DNA of 26,529 nt from an uncultured beta proteobacterium (GTDB lineage: Bacteria; Pseudomonadota; Gammaproteobacteria; Burkholderiales; Burkholderiaceae_C): positions 1 to 26,529 of the forward strand of contig CAIXMC010000396.1 of NCBI GenBank assembly GCA_903920405.1, written 5' to 3'. The notes beneath the pieces were generated by a model, which was given only the letters and a program-made list of their open reading frames with translations, was not told where the DNA came from and made no database searches. The position numbers and the translations under genes are program-made. Of this stretch, positions 8,548 to 17,970 are shown piece after piece; positions within the stretch are counted from its first letter, which is position 1, and each line of letters starts with the position of its first letter.

Positions 8548-9074
8548 TGTTGGGGTCAATGACTTTTGGCCCTTTTGGGCGCTGGCTTTTTCGTACATCC
8601 AAATTGTTGGCAATGCTGGGGGTCTTGGTGTTGGTAGGACTGGTGGTGATGAGCATGGTCAGCATTCTTGGGCGCAAACTGGCATCTGCCCCGGTGCTTG
8701 GAGATGTGGAAATTTTGCAAATGGCTGCGGCGTTTGCCTCTGCGAGCTTTTTTGCTTACTGCCATCTGAACGGTGGCGATATGAAGGTGGACTTCTTTAC
8801 CGCCAGGTTAAGCGACAGCACCCTGCACCAGCTCGATGCCTTGGGGTCTTTGCTGGTCGGCCTGTTTGGAGGGATCATCACCTGGCGATCAGGCGCGGGG
8901 GTTATCTCTTTGTACCAATCCGGCGAAACCAGCATGGTGTTGGGTTGGCCGGTCTGGGTGGCACAGGCGCTGATGCTGCCGGGATTCCTGCTGCTGGGAC
9001 TGGCCGGTTTTTACATGATGGGACTGCATTGGCGCTACCGCCGAATGGTGGGTCAAAATGGGCGTTTAACGTGA
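8547..9074 (+). CDS. TRAP transporter small permease, DctQ type
   Basis: Small inner-membrane subunit of the TRAP transporter, 175 aa, with four predicted membrane helices: about 19-42, 58-75, 95-115 and 130-155. LGRKL after the first helix and the GDVEILQMAAAF segment are typical of DctQ proteins, which scaffold the large subunit and help contact the receptor. The start overlaps the receptor stop by 1 nt, and the stop overlaps the large-subunit GTG start as GTGA. No separate promoter is expected. Confidence 0.92.
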   Translation: MLGSMTFGPFGRWLFRTSKLLAMLGVLVLVGLVVMSMVSILGRKLASAPVLGDVEILQMAAAFASASFFAYCHLNGGDMKVDFFTARLSDSTLHQLDALGSLLVGLFGGIITWRSGAGVISLYQSGETSMVLGWPVWVAQALMLPGFLLLGLAGFYMMGLHWRYRRMVGQNGRLT

Positions 9075-10396
9075 CTGGTATTGCGTTGGGCACTATCATT
9101 TTCATAGTATTGATGGTGTTGTTGGTGCTGCGCGTTCCCATTGGCATGGCCATGTTTACTGTGGGTGCTGCGGGCTACTGTTATTTGGCGGGTACTGAAG
9201 TCATTTTGAATGTGTTGAAACATTTGGCTTATGCAAGGCTGTCCAATTACGATCTTGTTGTTATCCCTTTGTTTTTGCTGATGGGTCAGTTGGCAACGCA
9301 GGGCGGCTTGAGTCGGACGTTGTTTCGTTTGGTGGAGGCCTTTGTGGGGCATCTGAGGGGCGGCGTGGCGATGGCCTCGATTGGGGCTTGTGCTGGTTTT
9401 GGGGCCATTTGTGGGTCGTCCGTGGCCACTGCGGCCACCATGGGGCAAGTGGCATTGCCTGAATTGAAACGCTGTGGCTATTCTGGCGCACTCTCTACGG
9501 GCTGCCTAGCCGCAGGCGGCACTTTGGGCATTCTGATTCCGCCGTCCATCCCCTTGGTTATTTATGCCATTTTGACCCAGGAGTCCATTGGTGATTTGTT
9601 TGTGGCCGCCATCGTACCTGGGGCCATCGCCATGCTGGGCTACATGCTGGTGGTGGTCGCGGTAGTGACTTTCAAACCAGAATCTGGCCCGGCTGGGCCC
9701 CGTTCCAACTGGCGCGAGCGTCTGAATGCACTGCAACAGGCTTTGCCTTTGTTGCTGGTTTTTGCTGTGGTGATTGTGGGCATTTACGGCGGCTGGGCTA
9801 ACCCCACAGAGGCTGCTGCCATTGGTGCTGCTGCCTGCGCACTGCTGGCAGTCACCTCAGGCGGTATGCGCTGGCGTGGTTTTCTGGACAGCGCTTTGGG
9901 CACAGCGCAAGCCACCGCCATGATTTTTTTGGTGCTTCTGGGGGCAGATATGCTGAATTCAACTTTGGCATTGTCGAACATGCCGGTTGAATTGGCCACA
10001 TGGGTGCAATCTCATGCCCTTAGCCCTGTGGCGGTCATGGGGGTGATTTTGTTGATGTATATCTTGCTGGGCTGCGTGATGGACAGTCTGGCCATGATTT
10101 TGCTGACCATTCCCATTTTTTATCCCCTGGTGATGGGGCTTGATTTTTATGGCCTACCCAATGCTGACAAAAGCGTGTGGTTTGGCATTCTGGCTTTGAT
10201 GGTGGTGGAAATCGGTCTGGTGCATCCACCGGTGGGCATGAATGTGTTCATTATCAACAGGCTTGCCAAAGACGTTCCCCTGGTTGAGACGTTCAAGGGG
10301 GTCATCCCGTTTTTGCTGTCCGACTTTGTTCGCATCATCTTGCTTTTGTGCTTTCCATCCATCGCCCTGTTTTTGGTTCATGCACTCAAACCTTGA
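9071..10396 (+). CDS. TRAP transporter large permease, DctM type
   Basis: Transport subunit of the TRAP system, about 441 aa and very hydrophobic, with roughly a dozen membrane segments. The start is the GTG at 9071 inside the dctQ stop (MTGIALGTIIFIVLM); an open frame continues upstream to 8525, but that part is antisense-like frame overlap with dctQ. Family hallmarks include the VPIGMAMF start, GGVAMASIGACAGFGAICGS near residues 97-116, GTLGILIPPSIP near 150, and GLVHPPVGMN near the C-terminus. The proline-rich motifs mark the two scoop-like re-entrant hairpins. The gene ends the operon; I see no strong intrinsic terminator within the following 100 nt. Confidence 0.94.
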   Translation: MTGIALGTIIFIVLMVLLVLRVPIGMAMFTVGAAGYCYLAGTEVILNVLKHLAYARLSNYDLVVIPLFLLMGQLATQGGLSRTLFRLVEAFVGHLRGGVAMASIGACAGFGAICGSSVATAATMGQVALPELKRCGYSGALSTGCLAAGGTLGILIPPSIPLVIYAILTQESIGDLFVAAIVPGAIAMLGYMLVVVAVVTFKPESGPAGPRSNWRERLNALQQALPLLLVFAVVIVGIYGGWANPTEAAAIGAAACALLAVTSGGMRWRGFLDSALGTAQATAMIFLVLLGADMLNSTLALSNMPVELATWVQSHALSPVAVMGVILLMYILLGCVMDSLAMILLTIPIFYPLVMGLDFYGLPNADKSVWFGILALMVVEIGLVHPPVGMNVFIINRLAKDVPLVETFKGVIPFLLSDFVRIILLLCFPSIALFLVHALKP

Positions 10397-10524
10397 CGCA
10401 TTGAGGTTCAATGCTTTGTCCGAGAATGTCAAGTGACGCGCCGTGCCCTGGCATCGCCAATACAAAAATGGACACCCTGAAGGTGTAAAGTGATAGGGTG
10501 TGCGTTATCAGTCAAAGCTAGGGA

Positions 10525-10580
10525 TTTATATTATTTTCATAGCGCACTATGCATAGCCACTGCGCTCTACAGGCCTTTTT
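10525..10580 (+). repeat. Dispersed 49-nt-core repeat, copy upstream of the Uma2 gene
   Basis: The core from TATATTATTTTCATAGC to CTCTACAGGCC has the family spacing and 31 of 49 identities with the copy at 15363-15420. It lies 26 nt before the Uma2 start codon. In the frame used by the three genic sense copies it contains a stop, consistent with its non-coding position. It occupies the place where a promoter would be expected, so it may supply AT-rich -10-like sequence. Confidence 0.75.
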
Positions 10581-10606
10581 CTACCATATTTTCAGGAGCA
10601 TTGACC

Positions 10607-11212
10607 ATGGGCTTACCGCTACGCCATCACGAAACGGGTTTTACTTATGCTGACTACTTGACGTGGCCAGAGGATGAACGTTGGGAAATCATCGACGGAC
10701 AGGCGTATGCCATGAGTCCGGCACCGACCAATTTTCACCAATTGATCGTGGGCGAATTGTTTGCCAGAATTCATCACTTTTTTCATGGCAAGTCCTGTCG
10801 TCCTTTTGTTGCTCCTTTTGATGTACGGCTGCCTGATGCGGGGGTAGATGATCACGAGGTTGACACCGTGGTGCAGCCCGACATCAGCCTGGTTTGTGAC
10901 CCCAACAAACTCAAAGATAACCACGGCTGTCTGGGTGCGCCGGATTGGGTGATTGAGGTCTTGTCGCCCAGCACAGCCGTCCACGATCAGCGCACCAAGC
11001 GCACCCTGTTCGAGCGACATGGCGTTCCTGAATACTGGCTGGTCCATCCGTTGGATCGTTCGGTGACCATCTATCGCCTGGTGAACCGTGCCTATGGCAA
11101 ACCGCTGATCTATGGGGTCGAAGATGTTTGTTCGCCCTTGGCATTTCCTGACTTGATCATTGCCGTTGTCGATATTTTTTGCGATCTGCCCCCGGTGGGT
11201 ATGTATGCGTAA
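10607..11212 (+). CDS. Uma2 family nuclease-like protein
   Basis: A 201-aa protein of the Uma2 family, which has a restriction-endonuclease-like PD-(D/E)XK fold; natural substrates are mostly unknown. The start ATG at 10607 has AGGAG 8 nt upstream. The frame is open to 10490, but the added residues come from the dispersed repeat and its flank. Motifs seen: WEIIDGQ near 26-32, QPDIS with D92, DWVIEVLSPST with E117, DQRTKR at 127-132 and GVPEYWLV at 139-146, together the expected core. It precedes miaA by 29 nt on the same strand, probably without functional linkage. Uma2 genes are abundant in cyanobacteria and scattered in other bacteria, which suggests acquisition by transfer. Confidence 0.85.
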   Translation: MGLPLRHHETGFTYADYLTWPEDERWEIIDGQAYAMSPAPTNFHQLIVGELFARIHHFFHGKSCRPFVAPFDVRLPDAGVDDHEVDTVVQPDISLVCDPNKLKDNHGCLGAPDWVIEVLSPSTAVHDQRTKRTLFERHGVPEYWLVHPLDRSVTIYRLVNRAYGKPLIYGVEDVCSPLAFPDLIIAVVDIFCDLPPVGMYA

Positions 11213-11241
11213 GGGTATCGGGTAAAACATAGCGTAACCAT

Positions 11242-12273
11242 ATGCTTGAATTTCGACAGCCTACCGCCCCACGCCAACGAACGCCGCCATTGCCTCGCTA
11301 CCTGGCCATCATCGGCCCTACGGCATCCGGCAAAACGGCTGCCTCAATGGTCATTGCAGAGCACATCCAAGTCGAGATCATCAGTGTCGATTCAGCGTTG
11401 GTCTATCAAGGCATGGACATTGGCACAGCCAAACCTGGTGCAAGCGAACTCGCAGCCGTGCCGCACCATTTGATCAATATCCGTGACCCCCTATCGGCTT
11501 ACAGTGCCGCTGAATTTGTAGCAGATGCACAGGTACTCATGGCTGACATTCACGCTCGCGGCAAGCTGCCCCTTTTGGTGGGCGGAACCATGCTGTACTT
11601 GAATGCCTTGCGTTTTGGCCTGGACGATATGCCACGTTCCAATCCATCCATTCGTGCCGATCTGCAAGCACAAGCAGCCCAAAGAGGTTGGCCTGCGCTA
11701 CATGATGAACTGGCACAAGTGGACATCACGACCGCATTGCGTTTGGCCCCGACTGATGCGCAGCGCATTTCTCGCGCACTGGAGGTTTTTCGCGCAACAG
11801 GGCGGCCATTGTCATCTTTCCATACTTCAAAATCGATAGCTGCTCACGCAGTGTTGACAAGCGTTACAGGCACAAATGATATCAATTTTCAGCACCGTCA
11901 CGCCTTGCTGATTTCACTAGAGCCGCAAGACCGCGCATGGCTGCACCTACGCATTGCAAAGCGTTTTGATGCCATGCTCAAGGGTGGTTTTCTGGATGAA
12001 GTCGCAGCCTTGCGCCAACGAAGTGACTTGCACCCTGACTTGCCTGCCCTGCGATCTGTGGGCTACCGCCAGGCGTGGCAGGCCCTCGATGGCATGTGGC
12101 CCATGATCGAATTGCGCGACAAGAGTATTTGTGCCACCCGCCAGCTTGCCAAACGGCAAATCACATGGTTGCGTTCCATGCCCGATCGTCAAGTGGTGGC
12201 CTGCGATGCGCCCGATGCGCTGCAACAAGTGCTGGCCATGGCCAGTTCCTTCGTGGGGTGCCATTCAACCTAG
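11242..12273 (+). CDS. miaA: tRNA dimethylallyltransferase
   Basis: Transfers a dimethylallyl group to N6 of A37 in tRNAs that read codons starting with U. It has 343 aa. The P-loop GPTASGKT is at 25-32, followed by the [18 protein letters not shown] segment that contacts substrate and [11 protein letters not shown]. The ending [14 protein letters not shown] matches the conserved late motif. Residues about 196-212 ([17 protein letters not shown]) are encoded by a copy of the dispersed repeat, placed after PLSSFH in a region of variable length, so activity is probably kept. No ribosome-binding site is evident at the ATG. The stop is 5 bp from the stop of the converging acylase gene. Confidence 0.95.
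   Translation: MLEFRQPTAPRQRTPPLPRYLAIIGPTASGKTAASMVIAEHIQVEIISVDSALVYQGMDIGTAKPGASELAAVPHHLINIRDPLSAYSAAEFVADAQVLMADIHARGKLPLLVGGTMLYLNALRFGLDDMPRSNPSIRADLQAQAAQRGWPALHDELAQVDITTALRLAPTDAQRISRALEVFRATGRPLSSFHTSKSIAAHAVLTSVTGTNDINFQHRHALLISLEPQDRAWLHLRIAKRFDAMLKGGFLDEVAALRQRSDLHPDLPALRSVGYRQAWQALDGMWPMIELRDKSICATRQLAKRQITWLRSMPDRQVVACDAPDALQQVLAMASSFVGCHST
11827..11877 (+). repeat. Dispersed 49-nt-core repeat, copy in miaA
   Basis: The 49-nt spacing with ATAGCTGC and GCGTTACAGGC is retained, with 27 of 49 identities to the copy at 15363-15420. It is the most diverged genic copy in the left part, which suggests an old insertion. It is read in the same frame as the folC and lolA copies. Confidence 0.65.
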
Positions 12274-12278
12274 ATGTC

Positions 12279-14759
12279 TCATTTGCCGCTGCCTGCAACA
12301 GGTGTAGCCGGCTTGAATGTGAGTGTGCTTTGGGTGTTGGTGGCAATGTCTTTTTCGCTCAAATGCTGGGGCATGTAGCCGCCTGCCACAAAGGTTGCGG
12401 CCTGATCTTTGTAGTGTGAATCAAACCATACGCCACTTTGTCCCACCGGGTTAATGCCTGTTGCCGTGCTTGCGTCGTTAAAGTCAATCACACGCCTGGT
12501 TGATGGGCCGTAATTGACAGCCCAGGGGGCAGGGCCTATGGCGGTGGACATGTTATTGGGCACTTCACGCCCACCTGGCATCTCAAAAGGTCCCACGTTA
12601 AATATCCAGTCCCAGTGCGATTGAGAAGCCAAAGGGTGAACGTGGGTTAGGGTGTGCGCTTTGCCCCATCCCCAGCCGTTGGGGCTGTTGCCTAAAGTTT
12701 GTTTGAGGTGCTTCATCGTATTGTTCCAAGCTATTTCGATGATGTCTTCGCATTCTTCGGTCTCTGGAGTTTTGACGTTGTCCCACCACGGTGATTCAGG
12801 GTCTTCAGCCAACAGAGGCAGGGCCAAGTCAAGTGCGCGCGTGCCCAGCAGGTTTTTGAATTGTGCAGGGCCTAGTTCGTCATACATGGCCGCATGCGTT
12901 AGCTCGTACAGAAACTGGGTAAAGACGGTAGGCGGAATGTTCATCAGCGTGTATTGCCCGTCCCATTGAACCAGGCTGTCAAAAATGGATCGCTCCATGG
13001 GGTCGCGTACGACATTGGTCAAAGCAGACAGCAAAGGTTTCAAAATACGCCGTGGATAAAGTGTTTGTGTACTGAGTTGCAGCGATTGTGTGTTGAGTAG
13101 GTTCCATTGCGTGGCATCATTGCCCAGTTGGTTGTTCAAAGCCTGGGCGCGGTCATACAGGCTGTAGTAGCCGGGAATGGGCAGACCGCTGATGGAGTCG
13201 GGTTGCTGGTTGGCCGACATGATGTAGCCGCGTGCGGGATTTTCTTCTTGCGGGTTGTCTTCAAACCTGTAATATCCCAGTTTGTCAGCCTCTGGTTTTG
13301 AGCCATCCAGAATAAAAGCGGGATTGACGTTTAAACGCCGAATGGGCAGTTTGGCGGCTGCCCACCAAGCTATGTCGCCCGTTTCACTGGCCCACAAAAT
13401 GTTCATGCCGGGTGCGTGAATCTGGCTTGCAGCGTGGCGCGCTTTGACCAGGGTGTCGGCTCGATTCAGGTCATAAAAGGCTTGCAGCAGCTTGTTGTCC
13501 GTTTGCAGAAATGTCCACCAAAGTGCCACGGGAGTTTTGTTGTTAAGCTGATCTGAAAAAGCATCGGTGATGATGGGGCCATCCGGTGTTGTTTGCACTC
13601 GCAAAGTGACGGGCTTGGCAGCTTTGACCTTGATGATTTCTTCACGAACAGGCATATCCACCCAATGGCCTTGAAACCAGACTTGGTCAGGGTTATTTGG
13701 ATTGATGGTTTCTGTCACCATGTCCATGTCATCGTTTTGAAACAGTGTCAAGCTCCATCCAAACTGCATGTTGTGTCCCAGCATGGCTGCACTGTTGAGC
13801 GCCTGAAAATGTCCATAAAGATCAAAATCCGGCATGGATAAATGCGCTTCATACCACGCCGATGGCAGCGCAAAGCTCATGTGAGGGTCACCTGCCAAAA
13901 TCGGTTTGCCGCTGGAACTGCGCTGGCCTGACACTACCCAGGCGTTACTGCCTTCAAACAGAGGCAATCCGGTCAGGTCAGAAATACTGTTGCTGGTTTG
14001 GGCTAGTTGCGCCAGCGCTTGCCAATCGGGCTTTTTGTGTGCATTGTTGGCTTTGTCAATGACACCCAAGGGATTCCATTCCTGGTCAAAAATGGTCATG
14101 TATTGAGCGCCCAGCTCATCGCGTATGAAACTCAGCAGCGGCTCGGTTTTGAACGCTGCGGCGAAACTGTAAGCCAAATAGCCCGATATGGCGAGGGTGT
14201 CTTGCAAAGTGAAATCGCGCCGCGTGATGCCCAAAATATCAAACTCCATCGGCACGGGGTGTGTGGATTGAAACTGGTTAATGCCATCCAGGTAAGCCAA
14301 TTGAGACATCACAGCAGGGCTTTGCATATCCAGTTGAGCAATCACTTTTTCAGCGTTGTCGCGCAAGCCCAAAGTTCTAAACAGACGATCTATGTTGACC
14401 ATTTTGACACCCAGCACTTCGGCCATTTCGCCACGTGCCAAGCGTCTGAGCATTTCCATTTGAAACAAGCGGTCCTGGGCATGTACGTAGCCCAAGGCTC
14501 GGTACAGGTCCAATTCATTGCCGGCTTGAATGTGCGGCACACCGCGCTCGTCATAGCGCACTGTAACGAAAGAACTTAGACGGTCTAATGTGACAGCACC
14601 ATGACGTTTTGGGAGTTTGCCTGAAACATACCAATAGCCCGCCCCCATGCCTGCGAGCAGTAGGGCAATCAAAAGTGCCAAGAAAGCATTCAGAACTATT
14701 TTCATCAAAGGTGATTCAAACCAATGCGGTATCTCCTTTGTGGAGGTGGCAACATTCAC
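12279..14759 (-). CDS. Penicillin acylase family protein (peptidase S45)
   Basis: Ntn-hydrolase of the S45 family (penicillin G, glutaryl and acyl-homoserine-lactone acylases), 826 aa, made as a precursor that cuts itself into alpha and beta subunits. A hydrophobic N-terminal segment at about 20-45 suggests export with membrane anchoring. The autocatalytic nucleophile is Ser271 in EGSNAWVVSG, so the alpha part plus spacer is residues 1-270 and the beta chain about 556 residues. GDPHMSF shortly after and a later NYGPSTRRVID segment are typical. The ATG at 14759 has an AGGTGA-type ribosome site; an internal ATG at 14705 would begin directly at the hydrophobic segment but lacks one. Substrate is unknown: quorum-signal or other N-acyl amides are possible, and beta-lactams should not be assumed. 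Confidence 0.9.
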   Translation of the reverse strand: MNVATSTKEIPHWFESPLMKIVLNAFLALLIALLLAGMGAGYWYVSGKLPKRHGAVTLDRLSSFVTVRYDERGVPHIQAGNELDLYRALGYVHAQDRLFQMEMLRRLARGEMAEVLGVKMVNIDRLFRTLGLRDNAEKVIAQLDMQSPAVMSQLAYLDGINQFQSTHPVPMEFDILGITRRDFTLQDTLAISGYLAYSFAAAFKTEPLLSFIRDELGAQYMTIFDQEWNPLGVIDKANNAHKKPDWQALAQLAQTSNSISDLTGLPLFEGSNAWVVSGQRSSSGKPILAGDPHMSFALPSAWYEAHLSMPDFDLYGHFQALNSAAMLGHNMQFGWSLTLFQNDDMDMVTETINPNNPDQVWFQGHWVDMPVREEIIKVKAAKPVTLRVQTTPDGPIITDAFSDQLNNKTPVALWWTFLQTDNKLLQAFYDLNRADTLVKARHAASQIHAPGMNILWASETGDIAWWAAAKLPIRRLNVNPAFILDGSKPEADKLGYYRFEDNPQEENPARGYIMSANQQPDSISGLPIPGYYSLYDRAQALNNQLGNDATQWNLLNTQSLQLSTQTLYPRRILKPLLSALTNVVRDPMERSIFDSLVQWDGQYTLMNIPPTVFTQFLYELTHAAMYDELGPAQFKNLLGTRALDLALPLLAEDPESPWWDNVKTPETEECEDIIEIAWNNTMKHLKQTLGNSPNGWGWGKAHTLTHVHPLASQSHWDWIFNVGPFEMPGGREVPNNMSTAIGPAPWAVNYGPSTRRVIDFNDASTATGINPVGQSGVWFDSHYKDQAATFVAGGYMPQHLSEKDIATNTQSTLTFKPATPVAGSGK

Positions 14760-14800
14760 CTGTCAATCCAAGCGAACTTGAGTGAGTTTTTTTGTATAAC

Positions 14801-14855
14801 AAATCGGCCTCTAGCGCGCGTCCTGCTTGCGTAGATAGCTATCTTTTTAATAGTA
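14801..14855 (-). repeat. Dispersed 49-nt-core repeat, intergenic copy
   Basis: On the minus strand the core ends CGCTAGAGGCC when read as the reverse complement of 14805-14816 and contains AGATAGCTAT. There are 29 of 49 identities with the copy at 15363-15420 and no gaps. It lies upstream of the acylase and downstream of the NifX-like gene. In the frame translated in folC, miaA and lolA it has no stop codon across the core. Confidence 0.75.
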
Positions 14856-14887
14856 ATATAAACAAATAAATGCTACCAACTCTTCTA

Positions 14888-15232
14888 CTAGTCACAACTT
14901 TTAGATAAGACAGCCCCGTTCAACCAGGCAAGGATCGCTTGATCGGGGTCGGTTTCTGTTGTGACGACTGCCTGAATGTTTTTTTGCTTCAGGCGGTTTT
15001 GTAAGCCCTGCCCCAAGCCGCCAGTCATCAGCACGTGGATGTCATCTAGCGGATGAGGCGTGAGAGGATCGGCTGTGTGGGCGCATTCGTGAAAGCTCTG
15101 CTCCCTGGACAACTCGATCAATTGCTTGTCTTGAACTTGTTGGTTGTCAATGCGGTAAAGCCAGAAATTGCGGCATTTGCCGGCGTGGTTGGTGACGGTT
15201 TTGCGGTTTTGACTGGTGACTGCAATTTGCAT
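14888..15232 (-). CDS. NifX/NifB-domain (dinitrogenase iron-molybdenum cofactor-like) protein
   Basis: A 114-aa single-domain protein of the Nitro_FeMo-Co family. The start MQIAVTSQNRKTVTNHAGKC, the DIHVLMTGGLGQGLQNRL loop at about 66-83, and the ending VVTTETDPDQAILAWLNG are typical. In diazotrophs these domains carry FeMo-cofactor precursors, but free-standing copies are common in non-fixing bacteria, where the role is unclear. No other nif gene is nearby, so a nitrogen-fixation role is not supported. The gene follows rpmG by about 200 nt beyond a terminator and so is probably transcribed on its own. Confidence 0.85.
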   Translation of the reverse strand: MQIAVTSQNRKTVTNHAGKCRNFWLYRIDNQQVQDKQLIELSREQSFHECAHTADPLTPHPLDDIHVLMTGGLGQGLQNRLKQKNIQAVVTTETDPDQAILAWLNGAVLSKSCD

Positions 15233-15348
15233 GATGAAAATGGGAAGTGATTATGGGGTTTCGTAAGTAATGGCACTTTGGTTTGCCGATGATGACAGGC
15301 CATGCCAAAGTTCAGTTCACCATATCCCAAGTCCGGCTTATCATGCGT

Positions 15349-15377
15349 AAAAAAAACCAGAGTTTTTGGCCTCTAGC
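15349..15377 (-). terminator. Intrinsic terminator of rpmB-rpmG, partly made from a repeat copy
   Basis: On the minus strand CTAGAG (15376-15371) can pair with CTCTGG (15362-15357) over the 8-nt loop GCCAAAAA, with one G-U pair, followed by eight T at 15356-15349. The 5' stem half and the loop are the last bases of the dispersed repeat. The 3' half and T run lie outside it. The hairpin starts 59 nt past the rpmG stop. Confidence 0.55.
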
Positions 15378-15420
15378 CCTTGCTGGATAAGCGTTAGTAG
15401 CTATTAAAATAATAGCTACC
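15363..15420 (-). repeat. Dispersed 49-nt-core repeat, best-preserved intergenic copy
   Basis: It holds a perfect 9-bp hairpin, GTAGCTATT (15397-15405) with AATAGCTAC (15411-15419) around AAAAT, and a second weaker hairpin of the form AGCCCTT...AAGCGTT. I used this copy as the reference for comparing all seven. It sits between rpmG and the NifX-like gene. Confidence 0.85.
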
Positions 15421-15434
15421 AAGACCAGATTGGA

Positions 15435-15605
15435 TTACTTGAGCTTGATTTCTTTGTAGTCCACGTGTTTGCGCGCTTTGGGGTCAAATTTCTTGAGCAA
15501 CAATTTCTCAGGGGTGGTTTTTTTGTTTTTGGTCGTGGTGTAAAAGTGACCTGTACCGGCTGTAGATTCGAGCTTGATTTTTTCGCGTGTGCCTTTGCTT
15601 GCCAT
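15435..15605 (-). CDS. rpmG: Large-subunit ribosomal protein bL33
   Basis: A 56-aa basic protein of the 50S subunit near the E site. It reads [19 protein letters not shown], then [20 protein letters not shown], and ends YKEIKLK. There is no Cys-x-x-Cys pair, so it is the zinc-independent form. The ATG at 15605 has AAGGAAAC upstream. The gene follows rpmB by 17 nt in the usual rpmB-rpmG operon. A longer overlapping frame (15416-15622) exists in another phase but has no protein character. Confidence 0.97.
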   Translation of the reverse strand: MASKGTREKIKLESTAGTGHFYTTTKNKKTTPEKLLLKKFDPKARKHVDYKEIKLK

Positions 15606-15622
15606 GATGTTTCCTTATTCAA

Positions 15623-15856
15623 TCAAACTTGACCACGCGCACGCAAGTCTGCGAGCACGACATCAATCCCATTTTTATCAATCAAGCGAAGCCCTGCATT
15701 GGAAATTCGCAGACGAATCCAGCGGTTTTCAGACTCCACCCAAAACCGGCGGTACTGCAGGTTGGGCAGAAACCTGCGCTTGGTTTTGTTATTGGCGTGG
15801 GAAACTTTGTTCCCCACCATAGGGCCTTTGCCCGTGACTACACATTTTCGTGCCAT
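15623..15856 (-). CDS. rpmB: Large-subunit ribosomal protein bL28
   Basis: A 77-aa 50S protein that starts [16 protein letters not shown] and contains [16 protein letters not shown] at about 18-33 and the conserved [15 protein letters not shown] near the end. The ATG at 15856 has GGAG 7 nt upstream; the frame continues upstream to 15976 but those residues are not L28-like. Only one cysteine (C5) is present, so no zinc site is expected. The 160-nt leader before it carries a TACAAT (15990-15985, minus strand) that could be a -10 box, though no good -35 accompanies it. A GCCTC/GAGGC hairpin lies in the leader and could take part in autogenous control, which is only a guess. Confidence 0.96.
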   Translation of the reverse strand: MARKCVVTGKGPMVGNKVSHANNKTKRRFLPNLQYRRFWVESENRWIRLRISNAGLRLIDKNGIDVVLADLRARGQV

Positions 15857-16017
15857 ATCAACACTCCGATAGTTTTTAACAGCCTCAAAAAGGAAAGAGG
15901 CCTCACCTCGCCAGGAAAAAAGGGTGGCGGTAACCCGAGGACTGAAGGAAACGCCCGCAATGGGGCACTTCAGCAAAGTCGCCGATTGTAGCGACCGACC
16001 CTCTGTGACCGTGACTC

Positions 16018-17220
<1,203 letters not shown>

Positions 17221-17958
17221 ATGGCAGCGTTAAGCAATCTTGATTTATTGCGCAGAGTGCCCATTTTTTCAGCATTGACACCATCGCAAATATCGTTTTT
17301 AGCGAATACCGTGCAAAAAATACACGTCAAACGCGGTACGTTCATTGTGAAGCAGGGTCAAATCGGCGATGCCTTGTTTGTCATTTTGCAGGGGCAGGCG
17401 CGTGTGGTTATCTCGGACCAGCGTGGTCGAGAAGTGATTTTGGCAACACTTGGGGCTGGAGATTATGTGGGTGAATTGAGTTTGATTGATGGTTGTGCGC
17501 ACTCGGCCAATGTTGAAGCACAAACCGAAACAGATATGCTGGTGCTGGGCAGCGCCGAATTTCAGGTTTGCCTGAAAACCAACATCACTATCGCCCAAGC
17601 CATGATTCAATGCCTTGCGCACCGACTTCGCAAGGCGGATGAGCAAATCATGTCATTGGCGCTGATGGATGTTTATGACAGGGTGTCTTCGGTGCTGGTG
17701 AATGCTGCTGAGCATGCTGATAACCACCTCGTTATACGCAACAAAATATCGCGCCAGGACATTGCCAAAATGGTGGGGGCCACGCGTGAGACCGTTAGCC
17801 GTGTGATGCGCGATTTTGAAGATCAGGGTTTCGTCACCACGCGTCCAGATGGCAGTCTGATTTTGGCGGATAGGCGTTCAGTGCACGAGCGTGGCACCGA
17901 CAAATCTGAAAAATCAAAGCAAGATACCAGTTCGCATTTTTCTTTAGCGTCGCTTTGA
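17221..17958 (+). CDS. Crp/Fnr family transcriptional regulator
   Basis: A 245-aa DNA-binding regulator with a cyclic-nucleotide-type beta barrel (about 10-125) and a winged helix-turn-helix (about 165-225; SRQDIAKMVGATRETVSRVMRDF). I chose the ATG at 17221, which has AGGAG 8 nt upstream; a GTG at 17137 would add 28 residues without family similarity. The phosphate-binding cassette reads GELSLIDG then AHSANVEA: the arginine that contacts the cAMP phosphate in E. coli Crp is replaced by histidine, so cAMP binding is doubtful. There is no N-terminal cysteine cluster, so it is not an iron-sulfur Fnr. It stops 12 nt before ftsK and is probably cotranscribed with ftsK and lolA. Confidence 0.9.
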   Translation: MAALSNLDLLRRVPIFSALTPSQISFLANTVQKIHVKRGTFIVKQGQIGDALFVILQGQARVVISDQRGREVILATLGAGDYVGELSLIDGCAHSANVEAQTETDMLVLGSAEFQVCLKTNITIAQAMIQCLAHRLRKADEQIMSLALMDVYDRVSSVLVNAAEHADNHLVIRNKISRQDIAKMVGATRETVSRVMRDFEDQGFVTTRPDGSLILADRRSVHERGTDKSEKSKQDTSSHFSLASL

Positions 17959-17970
17959 AATCATTTTTTC

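Noticed and set aside
8525..9070. Long upstream extension of the large TRAP permease frame
   Set aside because: It overlaps all of dctQ in another frame, reads as unnatural protein rich in Gly, Trp and Arg, and the GTG at 9071 in the GTGA overlap fits the family start.
14888..15232. Part of a nitrogen-fixation cluster
   Set aside because: Only a single NifX/NifB-type domain is present and neighbours are ribosomal and housekeeping genes; stand-alone copies are common in non-fixers.
15416..15622. 68-codon minus-strand frame over rpmG
   Set aside because: The shorter 56-aa frame is an unmistakable L33 with its own ribosome site.
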